43,616 nt of DNA from Lactobacillus taiwanensis DSM 21401 (GTDB lineage: Bacteria > Bacillota > Bacilli > Lactobacillales > Lactobacillaceae). Positions within the stretch are counted from its first letter, which is position 1, and the number at the start of each line of letters is the position of its first letter. Of this stretch, positions 1 to 8,421 are shown one piece after another. The DNA is taken from assembly GCF_001436695.1 (NCBI RefSeq), contig NZ_AYZG01000042.1, forward strand, positions 1 through 43,616, read 5' to 3'. Under the pieces are notes generated by a model. The model saw only the letters and a program-made list of their open reading frames with translations. It searched no databases and was not told the origin of the DNA. A program made the translations under genes and the position numbers.

Positions 1-64
1 AGTTGCTTGATTCTTTTTCAAAACTATTCATCAACAGGATTTGACAAACAGCCTTTTAATATTC

Positions 65-421
65 TTAGTTCAAAGCTTTCTTAGCAGCATCTGCTAAATC
101 AGCAAAAGCTTTTTCATCGTTGTAAGCAATGTCAGCTAACATCTTACGGTTCATGTCAATACCAGCTACCTTTAAACCGTGCATTAACTTAGAGTATGAA
201 AGACCATTTTGTCTTGCAGCAGCATTGATACGAGCAATCCACAATTTTCTGAATTCACTCTTACGCTTCTTACGGTCACGGAATGCATATTTACGTGATA
301 CAAATACTTGAGTACTTGCTGCTTTAAATTGTAAGTGTTTTGAGCCACGGTAACCCTTGGCTAACTTCATGATCTTCTTACGACGAGCGCGTGTTACGGT
401 TCCACCTTTAGTTCTTGGCAT
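65..421 (-). CDS. rplT: 50S ribosomal protein L20
   Basis: L20 binds 23S rRNA early in assembly of the large ribosomal subunit, and in Firmicutes it also represses its own operon through the leader upstream of infC. The 118-residue protein has the usual L20 length, begins [19 protein letters not shown], and carries the very basic N-terminal extension followed by the globular C-terminal RNA-binding half. It is the last gene of infC-rpmI-rplT, 33 bases after rpmI, with a GAGGAAT-type ribosome binding site just ahead of the ATG. No terminator is visible before the left edge of the window. Identification is secure. Confidence 0.98.
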   Translation of the reverse strand: MPRTKGGTVTRARRKKIMKLAKGYRGSKHLQFKAASTQVFVSRKYAFRDRKKRKSEFRKLWIARINAAARQNGLSYSKLMHGLKVAGIDMNRKMLADIAYNDEKAFADLADAAKKALN

Positions 422-454
422 CTAAAATTCCTCCTCAAAAAGTCTTCTAAATAA

Positions 455-655
455 TTAACGCATTTGGGAAAGCATCTGTTTGATGCGCTTTAAGTCACTT
501 GCTGAAACCATAGCAGCTTTTCTCAAATGACGACGTTGTTTCTTAGTCTTACCGTGGAAACGGTGTCCAGTGTAAGCATGGTGACGCTTTAAACCACCAT
601 TAGCAGTTCTCTTGAAACGCTTTGCTGAAGCGCGGTGTGTTTTTTGCTTTGGCAT
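455..655 (-). CDS. rpmI: 50S ribosomal protein L35
   Basis: A small, strongly basic large-subunit ribosomal protein of 66 residues, the normal size for L35. It starts [17 protein letters not shown] and has the typical run [20 protein letters not shown] in the middle. It sits between infC (18-base gap) and rplT (33-base gap), the canonical operon order, and shares control by the L20 leader. A GGAGGAAT ribosome binding site precedes the ATG. Confidence 0.98.
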   Translation of the reverse strand: MPKQKTHRASAKRFKRTANGGLKRHHAYTGHRFHGKTKKQRRHLRKAAMVSASDLKRIKQMLSQMR

Positions 656-673
656 ATCTATTCCTCCAATTAA

Positions 674-1204
674 CTACTTTTTCTTTTTGTCTTTCTCACT
701 TAATGGAGCAAGCATTAAGAACATTGAACGACCTTCCATCTTAGGCTTAGTAACTACATTAGATAAGTCACTAGCTTCTTCGGCCATCTTTTCTAAGACC
801 TGTTTACCTAACTCCTTGTGAGTAATTGCTCGACCTCTAAAGCGAATAGAAACTCTAACTTTAGCGCCTTTGGTCAAGAATTTACGAACATGCTTTAACT
901 TAGTGTCAAAGTCATTACCTTCGATTGTTGGACTTAAACGGATTTCTTTAACAGCCATAACCTTTTGATTCTTACGGTTTTCTTTGGCTTTCTTTTGTTG
1001 TTCAAAACGGAATTTTCCGTAATCCATAATTCTAGCAACAGGTGGCTTAGCATTAGGAGAAAGCAAAACCAAATCAAGGTCAGCATCGGCTGCTTTACGT
1101 AAAGCTTCATTCTTAGAAACGACACCAACTTGTTGGCCATCGACTCCAATTAAACGAACTTCACGAGCACGAATATCTTCGTTTAAGATCATATTTCTTG
1201 GTAT
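674..1204 (-). CDS. infC: translation initiation factor IF-3, probable AUA start
   Basis: IF-3 binds the 30S subunit, keeps it apart from 50S and rejects non-canonical start codons and wrong initiator tRNAs. The body [16 protein letters not shown] and the C-terminal half are typical IF-3. The first ATG in frame (1192-1190) lies 21 bases from the only strong ribosome binding site (GGAGG, 1218-1214), which is too far. An in-frame ATA at 1204-1202 lies 9 bases from it, and an in-frame TGA at 1213-1211 rules out anything further upstream except one ATA too close to the site. I therefore place the start at the ATA, giving a 176-residue protein that begins (M)[12 protein letters not shown] or AUA starts are known in infC of other bacteria and let IF-3 repress itself. 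A conventional ATG reading would be 674-1192, 172 residues. The function is certain; the start is an inference. Confidence 0.93.
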   Translation of the reverse strand: MPRNMILNEDIRAREVRLIGVDGQQVGVVSKNEALRKAADADLDLVLLSPNAKPPVARIMDYGKFRFEQQKKAKENRKNQKVMAVKEIRLSPTIEGNDFDTKLKHVRKFLTKGAKVRVSIRFRGRAITHKELGKQVLEKMAEEASDLSNVVTKPKMEGRSMFLMLAPLSEKDKKKK

Positions 1205-1210
1205 GAGTAT

Positions 1211-1346
1211 TCACCTCCACGTTAATTTCGAGGACAAGAAAAAAGCGGGCAAAGTTAACGCCCGCTTTTAATCAACAGATATTATCGATCAGCCCAGAGG
1301 TAATATTAACTTAGGCGAGAAGCGGGAGCTTCTTCTTGTTCTCAAC
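1211..1346 (-). promoter_or_regulatory. L20-type leader with attenuator hairpin (infC operon)
   Basis: About 135 nt lie between the promoter and infC. The leader holds a strong GC-rich hairpin (1241-1270: GCGGGC paired with GCCCGC, loop of about nine bases) followed on the minus strand by a run of six T, which is an intrinsic terminator placed before the ribosome binding site. In Firmicutes this position carries the L20 leader (Rfam L20_leader), where excess L20 protein favours termination. Placement and the terminator are seen; the L20 mechanism is taken from the family. Confidence 0.75.
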
Positions 1347-1352
1347 TTCTAA

Positions 1353-1380
1353 ATTATACCATCTAATCAATTTACGTCAA
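1353..1380 (-). promoter_or_regulatory. promoter of infC-rpmI-rplT
   Basis: Minus-strand TTGACG (-35) and TATAAT (-10) with a 16-base spacer. The predicted transcript would begin near 1346, just ahead of the leader hairpins. Confidence 0.75.
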
Positions 1381-1387
1381 GAAGTAA

Positions 1388-2395
1388 TTAAATGCAACTA
1401 TTAATTTTTTGGTATCGATTAAATTCCACTGGTAAATTTATCAATCGGTCAGCATTTTCTTCTAATACTTCTCGCCTTTTACCATACATCATCCAAACTG
1501 TAACAGCTAATGGAACTAAAACCATTAGAACTTCAGAAATGTAATCTGTAGGCCAGCCATTAAATTGCCAGCCTGCAGAATTCCAACCACTCTGCAAGTT
1601 TGCAAGATAATCCATCAAGAAGTGAAAAATCATTGGTATCCAAAGTTTCCCACTATAAAGGTAAAGCACAGCCCATAAAAAACCACTTCCCATTACTCCA
1701 ATCACTTGAGCAATTGTAGCTTCAAAGGTTTCACCATTCCAACCAACGTTTCCTAGATGAGATAATCCGAAAAGAAGCGCAGAACCATAGATAGCTATTG
1801 GTACACGCCAACTACGATATCGCTTAAAACCAGCAAGTAAAATTATAATAGCCAAATATCTTTCAGTTTCTTCAAGAATGCCTGGTTCTAAAGCAGCTGT
1901 AAAACTTGCAATGGTAACATATTTTTTCTGCAAATCGATTGAATATTTAAAAAATGCAGTCCAAATTTGCTTATCATAGCTGATAAATGCATTGTAAAAC
2001 ACATCAATAAATGCAAATAGCAAAAGTATTATTAAAATTGAATATTGAAAATTACTACTTTTTATAAACTTCAAATTAGGATTAAAATGAAATCCCCACT
2101 CTTTTCCTAAAAAACAAGCTAAAATTAATAGAGCAAACGCTGCAATTACTCCTTGGCTAGTAATTGAATGGAGCCACGGTAAATTCTTGCTAATTTTTAA
2201 TAAAGAATCAGGACCATATTGTGTTCCTAGAAGACCAACCCCTACTAAACGTAAAAACCAATTCTTCAAGCTGCCCACAAATAAAATTGCGAGAGGTAAT
2301 AGTAAAACTAAATAGCTCATCCAGAGCAAAAGAACCCATAGAATTTCTAGCTGAGGGACATTTTTTAAACAGTAATTACCTATTTCTACCCACAC
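1388..2395 (-). CDS. CPBP-family intramembrane protease
   Basis: A 335-residue polytopic membrane protein with about eight hydrophobic segments. The second half carries the CPBP (Abi/Rce1-like) glutamic protease signature: Glu175-Glu176 with Arg179 in LEETERY, His213 in FGLSHLGN, and His258/Asp262 in FHFLMDY. The first motif has one residue fewer between Glu and Arg than the common EExxxR. In lactobacilli such proteins are linked with bacteriocin self-immunity or prenyl-protein-like processing, but the substrate here is unknown. The start is uncertain: the GTG at 2395 has no clear ribosome binding site, and the frame is open upstream to about 2490 without ATG or TTG. Translation may be coupled to the small gene at 2452-2649, which has a strong site. 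Confidence 0.8.
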   Translation of the reverse strand: MWVEIGNYCLKNVPQLEILWVLLLWMSYLVLLLPLAILFVGSLKNWFLRLVGVGLLGTQYGPDSLLKISKNLPWLHSITSQGVIAAFALLILACFLGKEWGFHFNPNLKFIKSSNFQYSILIILLLFAFIDVFYNAFISYDKQIWTAFFKYSIDLQKKYVTIASFTAALEPGILEETERYLAIIILLAGFKRYRSWRVPIAIYGSALLFGLSHLGNVGWNGETFEATIAQVIGVMGSGFLWAVLYLYSGKLWIPMIFHFLMDYLANLQSGWNSAGWQFNGWPTDYISEVLMVLVPLAVTVWMMYGKRREVLEENADRLINLPVEFNRYQKINSCI

Positions 2396-2451
2396 ACTTG
2401 GGAATAAAGTACTTAGGCCAAATAAATTTAGCCATCTTACAATTTCAAAGA

Positions 2452-2649
2452 TTATTCCATTCGTTTTTTTGCTCTTTGAACATATAAATTAAGTCCAAAA
2501 ACTATTATAAAAAAAGCTCCTTGAATTAAATTCTCTAAACTATTTTTATTATGAGATAGAGCCTCTAAAAATATCCAGATAAGTGTAATTAATAATTGCA
2601 CATCAAAAATTTGTTGCCATCTTTTATGTGACAAAGTAAAATCCTTCAT
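2452..2649 (-). CDS. small two-helix membrane protein, unknown function
   Basis: 65 residues starting MKDFTLSHKRWQQIF, with two hydrophobic helices (about 17-30 and 44-57) and a basic tail ending KKRME. A strong GGAGG ribosome binding site sits 6 bases before the ATG, which supports real expression. It lies directly upstream of the CPBP protease gene on the same strand and probably shares its transcript. I do not recognise a family. A small hydrophobic partner or immunity-type peptide is possible given the neighbour, but this is only inference. Confidence 0.65.
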   Translation of the reverse strand: MKDFTLSHKRWQQIFDVQLLITLIWIFLEALSHNKNSLENLIQGAFFIIVFGLNLYVQRAKKRME

Positions 2650-2727
2650 TCTATTCCTCCAGTTAGTTATCTAGTTTTTTTATTATAATGATCTTTCAAT
2701 TTTTTTAAAGATATTTCATGCATAATA

Positions 2728-2756
2728 AAAAGAACTCATCTGCTGTGAGTTCTTAA
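2728..2756 (-). terminator. hairpin between thrS terminator and small membrane gene
   Basis: An 8-bp perfect stem (AGAACTCA / TGAGTTCT) with a 7-base loop, flanked by A runs on the left and a short A run on the right. It can act as a terminator on the minus strand for thrS read-in or on the plus strand. Direction is uncertain. Confidence 0.5.
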
Positions 2757-2821
2757 AAACTAATCAAATTTTCCTTTTTGTTTTACTTCATTCCATAGAC
2801 AAATGGTTATTTTTTCTATAC

Positions 2822-2858
2822 AAAAAATCCGCTGGGATCTTCTTCCTAGCGGATTTTT
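2822..2858 (-). terminator. intrinsic terminator of thrS
   Basis: An 11-bp stem (AAAAATCCGCT / AGCGGATTTTT) 22 bases after the thrS stop, ending in a T run on the minus strand. Confidence 0.85.
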
Positions 2859-2879
2859 ATTATCTATCAATTATCAAAA

Positions 2880-4811
2880 TTATTTTTCTCTTGAGTATGA
2901 CTTAACATCAGCATCAATTTCAGCGATAAAGTCATCTAAACTCTTAGAAATTTGTTCTTCAGTACCGTAGCGACGAACATTAACGCCATTTGCATTCATT
3001 TCTTCATCACCAAGAACTAAAGTGTAAGGAACTTTTTGAGTTTGTGATTCACGAATCTTGTAGCCAAGTTTTTCATTTCTGTGGTCTACTTCGGCTCTAA
3101 ATCCACGCTTAGCTAATTCAGCACGAACCTTGTCAGCATATCCACCATGGGCTTCTTCGTTAACTGGAATAATTTCAGCTTGAATTGGAGCAAGCCAAGT
3201 TGGGAATGCACCCTTGTAAATTTCAGTTAAGTAAGCAATGAATCTTTCCATAGTACCAACAATACCACGGTGAATCATAACTGGACGGTGTTCTTCACCA
3301 TCTTGACCTACATAAGTTAAGCCAAATCTTTCTGGAAGCATAAAGTCAAGTTGGATAGTTGACATAGTTTCATCGTTACCCAAAGCAGTCTTAGTTTGAA
3401 TATCAAGCTTAGGACCGTAAAAAGCAGCCTCACCTTCTGCTTCAACGTAGTCAAGACCAAGATCATCCATAGCTGCTTTAAGCATTGATTGAGATCTTTC
3501 CCACATTTCGTCATTTGCGTAGTACTTGTCAGTATTCTTTGGATCACGGTATGAAAGTCTGAAGTAGTAATCAGTAATGTCAAAGTCCTTGTATACGTCC
3601 ATGATTAACTTCAAAACTTTAGCAAATTCTTCACGAATTTGATCAAGTGCTACGAAAGTGTGACCATCATTCAAAGTCATTTCACGTACACGTTGTAAAC
3701 CAGATAAGGCACCTGATTTTTCATATCTGTGCATCATACCTAATTCAGCAATACGGATTGGCAATTCACGGTATGAACGAATGTGGTGCTTATAAATTTG
3801 AATATGTGAAGGACAGTTCATTGGACGAAGTTCAAGCATTTCGCCATCACCCATGTCCATTGGTGGGAACATATCATCTCTATAGTGTGCCCAGTGACCA
3901 GAAGTCTTGTAAGCATCTACGTTCATTAAAACTGGAGTATAAACGTGTTCATAACCGTCAGCAACTTCTTTATCAACAATGTATCTTTCAACAACGCGAC
4001 GAATAGTTGCACCCTTTGGCATCCAGTAAGGAAGACCAGCACCAACTTTAGGATCAACAAAGAACAAGTCTAAATCTCTACCAATAGTTCTGTGGTCTCT
4101 TTCCTTAATTTCAGCACGGCGCTTCAAATCTTCATCTAAAGCAGCCTTCTTGAAGAATGCAGTACCAAAAATTCTTTGAAGCATTGGGTTAGAAGACTTG
4201 CCTAACCAGTATGCACCAGCAACAGATAACAACTTGAAGTTCTTAATTTTACCAGTGTTTGGCAATAAAGCATCAAAACCAAAGTCTACAAAGTCACCTA
4301 ATTTATAAACTGCAACTTCGTCCTTTTCATCTTTCAAAAGATCTAACTTGAATTGGTCATCTTTAAAGATATCTTCCAATTCGCTCTTCTTCATTGAAGT
4401 GTATTCAATCTTTTCGCCATTCTTGATAGCTTTTTGCATTTCTTTTTCAAGTTCTGGTAATTCAGTGATCTTAATTTGATCTTCCTTATCAGTATCTACA
4501 AAGAAGCCACCTTCATCTGCTTCATGCATACCTAAACGTAATTCTGGGTACTTACGCTTTGCAACAGCTTCAAGTAAGAATGCGGCAGTAGCACGTAAAA
4601 TGTCTAAACCTTCTTCATCCTTATCAGTAATAATAGCTGCTTCAACATCTTCATCAACAACGTAATCTAAAGGCTTCATTACGCCATTAATTTTTGCACC
4701 AACAGCAGCTTTTCCTAGAGAAGTAGCAATAGAAGATGCTAATTCCTTAACAGAAACTGCCTTGTCAAAATCTTTCTTTGAGCCGTCTGGCAAAGTTACA
4801 GAAAAACTCAT
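2880..4811 (-). CDS. thrS: threonyl-tRNA synthetase with degenerate editing site
   Basis: Charges tRNA-Thr. The 643 residues follow the full bacterial layout: TGS domain (about 1-62), N2 editing domain (63-225), class II catalytic core (240-535) and anticodon-binding domain (540-640). The aminoacylation zinc ligands are present: Cys333 (MNCPSH), His384 (NDGHTF) and His514 (MIHRG). The editing domain is different. Where E. coli has HSCAH there is ATAAF (74-78), and where it has CRGPH there is GFDAL (178-182), so both His of the first motif and the Cys and His of the second are gone. The surrounding fold is kept ([23 protein letters not shown]). From family knowledge this enzyme should charge threonine but be unable to clear Ser-tRNA-Thr. 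The gene is monocistronic behind a T-box and has its own terminator. Confidence 0.97.
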   Translation of the reverse strand: MSFSVTLPDGSKKDFDKAVSVKELASSIATSLGKAAVGAKINGVMKPLDYVVDEDVEAAIITDKDEEGLDILRATAAFLLEAVAKRKYPELRLGMHEADEGGFFVDTDKEDQIKITELPELEKEMQKAIKNGEKIEYTSMKKSELEDIFKDDQFKLDLLKDEKDEVAVYKLGDFVDFGFDALLPNTGKIKNFKLLSVAGAYWLGKSSNPMLQRIFGTAFFKKAALDEDLKRRAEIKERDHRTIGRDLDLFFVDPKVGAGLPYWMPKGATIRRVVERYIVDKEVADGYEHVYTPVLMNVDAYKTSGHWAHYRDDMFPPMDMGDGEMLELRPMNCPSHIQIYKHHIRSYRELPIRIAELGMMHRYEKSGALSGLQRVREMTLNDGHTFVALDQIREEFAKVLKLIMDVYKDFDITDYYFRLSYRDPKNTDKYYANDEMWERSQSMLKAAMDDLGLDYVEAEGEAAFYGPKLDIQTKTALGNDETMSTIQLDFMLPERFGLTYVGQDGEEHRPVMIHRGIVGTMERFIAYLTEIYKGAFPTWLAPIQAEIIPVNEEAHGGYADKVRAELAKRGFRAEVDHRNEKLGYKIRESQTQKVPYTLVLGDEEMNANGVNVRRYGTEEQISKSLDDFIAEIDADVKSYSREK

Positions 4812-4829
4812 AAAATTTTACCTCCAAAT

Positions 4830-5046
4830 AAAAAATCCCAGCACTAAAAATAGTGCTGGGACGTTAAAATACGTGGTTCCACCCGAAATTCGAATTAATC
4901 GTAAAAATTAATTCCTCTAAAGGTCGTTAATGGTACCTAGCCAAATATAAAAAATTTCAGGAATGAAATTGGGGTTCTCTTCTAATCAGGAGCTTCCAGA
5001 ACTAGGCTCCTGTCTCTGAGTTGAAGAAAATCATGTCTTTCATTGA
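4830..5046 (-). promoter_or_regulatory. T-box riboswitch (threonine) upstream of thrS
   Basis: The leader on the minus strand contains the T-box core GGGTGGAACCACG (4871-4883) and then a strong terminator hairpin (4831-4861: CCCAGCACTA paired with TAGTGCTGGG, T run toward thrS). The stem I region (about 4960-5040) contains GAGAACCCC, where ACC is a plausible threonine specifier codon. Uncharged tRNA-Thr is expected to stabilise the antiterminator and switch thrS on. Confidence 0.92.
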
Positions 5047-5051
5047 CTTTC

Positions 5052-5079
5052 ATTATACTAGCTCATCGAAGAGATGCAA
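5052..5079 (-). promoter_or_regulatory. promoter of thrS leader
   Basis: Minus-strand TTGCAT (-35) and TATAAT (-10), 16-base spacer, placing the transcript start at the 5' end of the T-box leader. Confidence 0.7.
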
Positions 5080-5092
5080 GAGAAATTTTAAA

Positions 5093-5992
5093 TTAATTTC
5101 TACGATTTTTACCACCAACAAAAACTTCTTTACTCAAAAAACGAACTCGCTCCATTAATCGTTTGGCTTTCACTTCATCTACGTTATTTCGTATTTCAGC
5201 AAAGTGCTCCATTAAGTCATCCATGGTCATATTTGAGCTAAAAAAGGTTGGTAAGACATTATCCATACGTTTTTGTAAAATCACACCTAAAACATCGTCA
5301 CGCGACCATTCACTTAATGTTTCTGCTCCAATATCGTCAAAAATTAAAACGGGAGCAGAAGCAATACGATCAATTTCATCATTTAGGCTATTATCTTGAA
5401 AATGACTTCCTAAACTAGCTATAAAAGATGGTACATGTAGAAAGACTACTCGGTTTCCTTGACGAGCAATAGTATTAGCAAGACCAGCTAAAATATAAGT
5501 TTTACCAACGCCAAAATCCCCAGTTAGATATAATCCTTTGATATGCTTATTTTTCTTAAAATTAGCTAAAAACAAGGCTACTTCATCCAAAACCGCGTCA
5601 CGTTCTGGTGTTGAATCGATATTTGCTAATTCGACATGACGCAATTTACCTGGTAAATCAATTAATTCAATCCTGCGCTCTGCACGTGCTTTTGCTTCAG
5701 AATCCAATTTATCTTGAGTAGGCACATAAGTAATATCAATTACATTACCGTTAAGAAAAAGTCTAGGCTTGTATCCCTTCATCACAGGATTTGGCGCCTT
5801 AATCTGCTCAACATAGTTAAAAATTGTAGGAAGCGAAGCCTGGACAATTTCCTTATTTAATTTATCCTTATTTTGTTTAAAAAATGTCTGAACACTTGGA
5901 TGCTTTATTGCCGTTCTAGCAATTTTTTGACCATCCTCATCTAATTTTCGTTTTTTCAAAATTCGTGTAATTACTTCAGAAATATCTTCCAC
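5093..5992 (-). CDS. dnaI: primosomal helicase loader DnaI, without zinc ligands
   Basis: DnaI is the AAA+ ATPase that loads the replicative helicase (DnaC in Bacillus naming) at oriC and at restart sites together with DnaD and DnaB. The 299 residues have an N-terminal helicase-binding domain and a C-terminal AAA+ module with Walker A GDFGVGKTY (158-166), Walker B VLIFDD (215-220), sensor FFSSN and the terminal box containing RLMERVRFLSKE. B. subtilis DnaI has a Cys/His zinc site in the N-terminal domain just before the segment MKGYxPxL. Here that segment is conserved (MKGYKPRLFLNG, from residue 71) but the whole protein contains no cysteine, so the metal site is absent. It lies 14 bases after dnaB and ends the polA-dnaI run. 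Confidence 0.95.
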   Translation of the reverse strand: MEDISEVITRILKKRKLDEDGQKIARTAIKHPSVQTFFKQNKDKLNKEIVQASLPTIFNYVEQIKAPNPVMKGYKPRLFLNGNVIDITYVPTQDKLDSEAKARAERRIELIDLPGKLRHVELANIDSTPERDAVLDEVALFLANFKKNKHIKGLYLTGDFGVGKTYILAGLANTIARQGNRVVFLHVPSFIASLGSHFQDNSLNDEIDRIASAPVLIFDDIGAETLSEWSRDDVLGVILQKRMDNVLPTFFSSNMTMDDLMEHFAEIRNNVDEVKAKRLMERVRFLSKEVFVGGKNRRN

Positions 5993-6006
5993 CAGTACAA
6001 CACTTC

Positions 6007-7347
6007 CTATTCATTTTTACCAAATTCGCGAAAAATTCGGTTTCTTTCTTCAGTAGACATTGTTTTTCTCTTAGTCTGATTCTGCTTTTCATACTTCGAC
6101 CAATCAGTTGTTTTACGCACAGTCTTTTTAGGTGCACGATAATACTGACGCTTGCGCGTATTTTTTCTTTCTTTTAGATAGGCAATTGCTTCAGCTGGTG
6201 TAGTAATTCCTTGCTGAAGCCAATCATTAGCAATTCGGTCTGCAAGATTAGCGGTCAATACAGTATCATATTCAAAACATGCATAAACAATCATATTAAT
6301 TAAAGGCGGAGTTAGTCCCATTTGACCTTGTAAACGAAAAATGACTTTCTTTTCATTTGCAGTTATATAGCCACCCTTTTTTTCTTTTAATTCATACAAG
6401 TAATCAGTTGGCACTTTACTATCTACAGCCTTCAGTAAATCTGCATCTGATTGGGATAATTTCTTAATAGTCCTATTCGCATCTTTAGGAACTTGTTGCA
6501 ATTGCTTTTTAACCATCTTTTTATTGCGATTAAGTCCGAAGTTCTCGTTAACAGCGTTTTGAATTGCATACATATTCAGTTTTTCTGAACCAGCTGACAT
6601 AGTAATTAAAGCCGTATCCACAAATTCTTGCTCTGTTAGATGATAAAAATCAATAATCTGTTTAATTTCGACTTGATGCTTTAAAACTTCGCCCTTATCG
6701 ATGTGATAGCTCGCAAATAGGTCTACCAAAAAGTTCCAATCAATTTTTACTGGTTCATTGCCCAGCTTTATTTTGCTCTTATTATCCTTAGGAACTTCGC
6801 CAGCTGCTTCTTTAACTTCGACAGGAGCATCAATCGCACTTTCAGCACTTAAATGAAATACATCAAAAAATCCACTAGTAACCTCTTTAGCATCTTTTAA
6901 ACCGACAAAAGTACGTGGTGTAAATTTCTTTACTAAACGATTAAATGCTACATTCCCTACACGTTCAAGTAATAAACTTGAAAGTAAAAAGGTATGAAAA
7001 AATTCACCTGCTGAAGGAACTTTTTCAACTTCAAAAATTAATACTTCGCCTAGAACAGGATTTGAACCTAAAAAAGTCTTAACTAAACCTGTCGCTTCTA
7101 AATGATGCAATGTAGAAAATAAATCCTCTAATTTTAGATTTGTCTGATCTTGAAGTTGATATAAGGTTTTATAATCTTTAGCAAAAGGCACTTCATCAAA
7201 TTCCTTTGTTAAAGTTATGTATAATCCCACTCCTTGAATTCCTACTAAGGGTTCAAAAAGAGTTGTTAGAACCTTAATATTTTCCTCACTAACAGCTATT
7301 TGATTAGCCACATAAAAAGGCTGCTTAGGGTCAGCACTTTCAAACAC
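6007..7347 (-). CDS. dnaB: replication initiation and membrane attachment protein DnaB
   Basis: The Firmicute DnaB protein (not the E. coli helicase) acts with DnaD and DnaI in loading the replicative helicase. The 446 residues have the DnaD/DnaB-like winged-helix N-terminal region (about 1-150) and the C-terminal DDBH2-type segment (about 300-410, including PPLINMIVYACFEYDTVL), and end in a basic, probably disordered tail. The gene lies between nrdR (7-base gap) and dnaI (14-base gap), the conserved Firmicute order. An acidic/alanine-rich linker near 185-205 separates the two halves. Confidence 0.95.
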   Translation of the reverse strand: MFESADPKQPFYVANQIAVSEENIKVLTTLFEPLVGIQGVGLYITLTKEFDEVPFAKDYKTLYQLQDQTNLKLEDLFSTLHHLEATGLVKTFLGSNPVLGEVLIFEVEKVPSAGEFFHTFLLSSLLLERVGNVAFNRLVKKFTPRTFVGLKDAKEVTSGFFDVFHLSAESAIDAPVEVKEAAGEVPKDNKSKIKLGNEPVKIDWNFLVDLFASYHIDKGEVLKHQVEIKQIIDFYHLTEQEFVDTALITMSAGSEKLNMYAIQNAVNENFGLNRNKKMVKKQLQQVPKDANRTIKKLSQSDADLLKAVDSKVPTDYLYELKEKKGGYITANEKKVIFRLQGQMGLTPPLINMIVYACFEYDTVLTANLADRIANDWLQQGITTPAEAIAYLKERKNTRKRQYYRAPKKTVRKTTDWSKYEKQNQTKRKTMSTEERNRIFREFGKNE

Positions 7348-7354
7348 AGGCTAC

Positions 7355-7819
7355 CTACTCCTTATCATGTTTAGCCATCATATCTTCCATGGCTTCCATA
7401 AATCCTGAAACATCTTTAAATTGACGATAAATACTTGCAAAACGAATGTAAGCTACATCATCTAAATTAGCTAACTCTTTCATCACTAAATTACCAATAT
7501 CTTTAGATGAAATCTCATTAAGACCTTGCTTACGAATTTCATTTTCTACATGGTCAACTAAAGTATCTAATTGCTCACTTGAAATCGGTCTTTTCTGCGC
7601 AGCCATCACTACACCATGCAAAATTTTATCGCGGTTAAAGGCCTCACGAGTCCCATCATTTTTGATTACTAATAAAGGTGATCGCTCTACCCTTTCAAAA
7701 GTAGTAAACCGAAAACCACAATTTTCACATTCTCTACGTCGTCTAATTGCTCTGTTTTCATCGCTTGGACGAGAATCAATTACTCTTGAAGCATTCTTGT
7801 GACAGTTTGGACATTCCAT
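7355..7819 (-). CDS. nrdR: transcriptional repressor NrdR
   Basis: NrdR represses ribonucleotide reductase genes in response to ATP/dATP. The 154-residue protein has the N-terminal zinc ribbon (Cys3, Cys6, Cys31, Cys34; CPNC and CENC), a basic stretch AIRRRRECENCGFRFTTFE, and the ATP-cone domain (about 49-139). It sits between coaE and dnaB, the usual Lactobacillales location, and links dNTP supply with replication genes. Start ATG with ECPNC right behind it is typical of the family. Confidence 0.97.
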   Translation of the reverse strand: MECPNCHKNASRVIDSRPSDENRAIRRRRECENCGFRFTTFERVERSPLLVIKNDGTREAFNRDKILHGVVMAAQKRPISSEQLDTLVDHVENEIRKQGLNEISSKDIGNLVMKELANLDDVAYIRFASIYRQFKDVSGFMEAMEDMMAKHDKE

Positions 7820-7824
7820 CTTCT

Positions 7825-8421
7825 CTACCTGCCTATCTTTTGTAATAAATCGGATAATCTTTTCTCTAAATCATTTATTGTACCAGTATTCGCTACAACA
7901 TAGGTAGCTCTTTTTTCTTTTTCACTTAGTGGCATTTGATTATTTATTCTACTTAAAGCTTCTTTTTCAGTGAAATTATTCCGCTTCATCAGTCGCTTAA
8001 GCTGCAACTCTGGAGAAATCGAAATAACTAATACCCCATCACATAAACTTTCAAAGCCAGATTCAAATAGCAATGGCACATCAATTACAACCAATTTTTC
8101 TTGATTTAAACGATACTGCTCCATCTGTCGTTTAATTTCTTGATGAACAAGTGGGTGGGTTAAACTGTTAAGCTTCTTTAACTTAGCTTGATCGTTAAAA
8201 ACTATCTCACCTAACTTGCGACGATTGATTGTTTGATTATCAGTAAGAATCTTTGATCCAAAATAGTCAACAACAGCCTGATACCCAGCTTGTCCAACTT
8301 CCATTATCTTATGGGCAATCAAGTCGGAATCAATAATTGGAATATTTTTCTTTTTGAAAAAGTCATCAGCCGTACTTTTACCACTGGCAATTCCACCAGT
8401 TAAACCTAAAAAATATGTCAT
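7825..8421 (-). CDS. coaE: dephospho-CoA kinase
   Basis: Final step of CoA synthesis: phosphorylates the 3'-hydroxyl of dephospho-CoA with ATP. The P-loop GLTGGIASGKST is near the N-terminus, followed by DSDLIAHKIME and the lid region with LKRLMKRNNFTEKEAL. I chose the ATG at 8421, giving 198 residues starting MTYFLGLTGG. It overlaps the mutM stop as ATGA and has AGGTG upstream. An ATG nine codons further up (8448) would add a non-conserved leader inside mutM. Confidence 0.95.
   Translation of the reverse strand: MTYFLGLTGGIASGKSTADDFFKKKNIPIIDSDLIAHKIMEVGQAGYQAVVDYFGSKILTDNQTINRRKLGEIVFNDQAKLKKLNSLTHPLVHQEIKRQMEQYRLNQEKLVVIDVPLLFESGFESLCDGVLVISISPELQLKRLMKRNNFTEKEALSRINNQMPLSEKEKRATYVVANTGTINDLEKRLSDLLQKIGR

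Noticed and set aside
129-821. Plus-strand open frames opposite rplT, rpmI and infC
   Set aside because: They are antisense to well-conserved ribosomal and initiation factor genes and lack ribosome binding sites.
3647-4006. 119-codon plus-strand frame inside thrS
   Set aside because: Complement of the conserved ThrRS catalytic core; no ribosome binding site or family resemblance.
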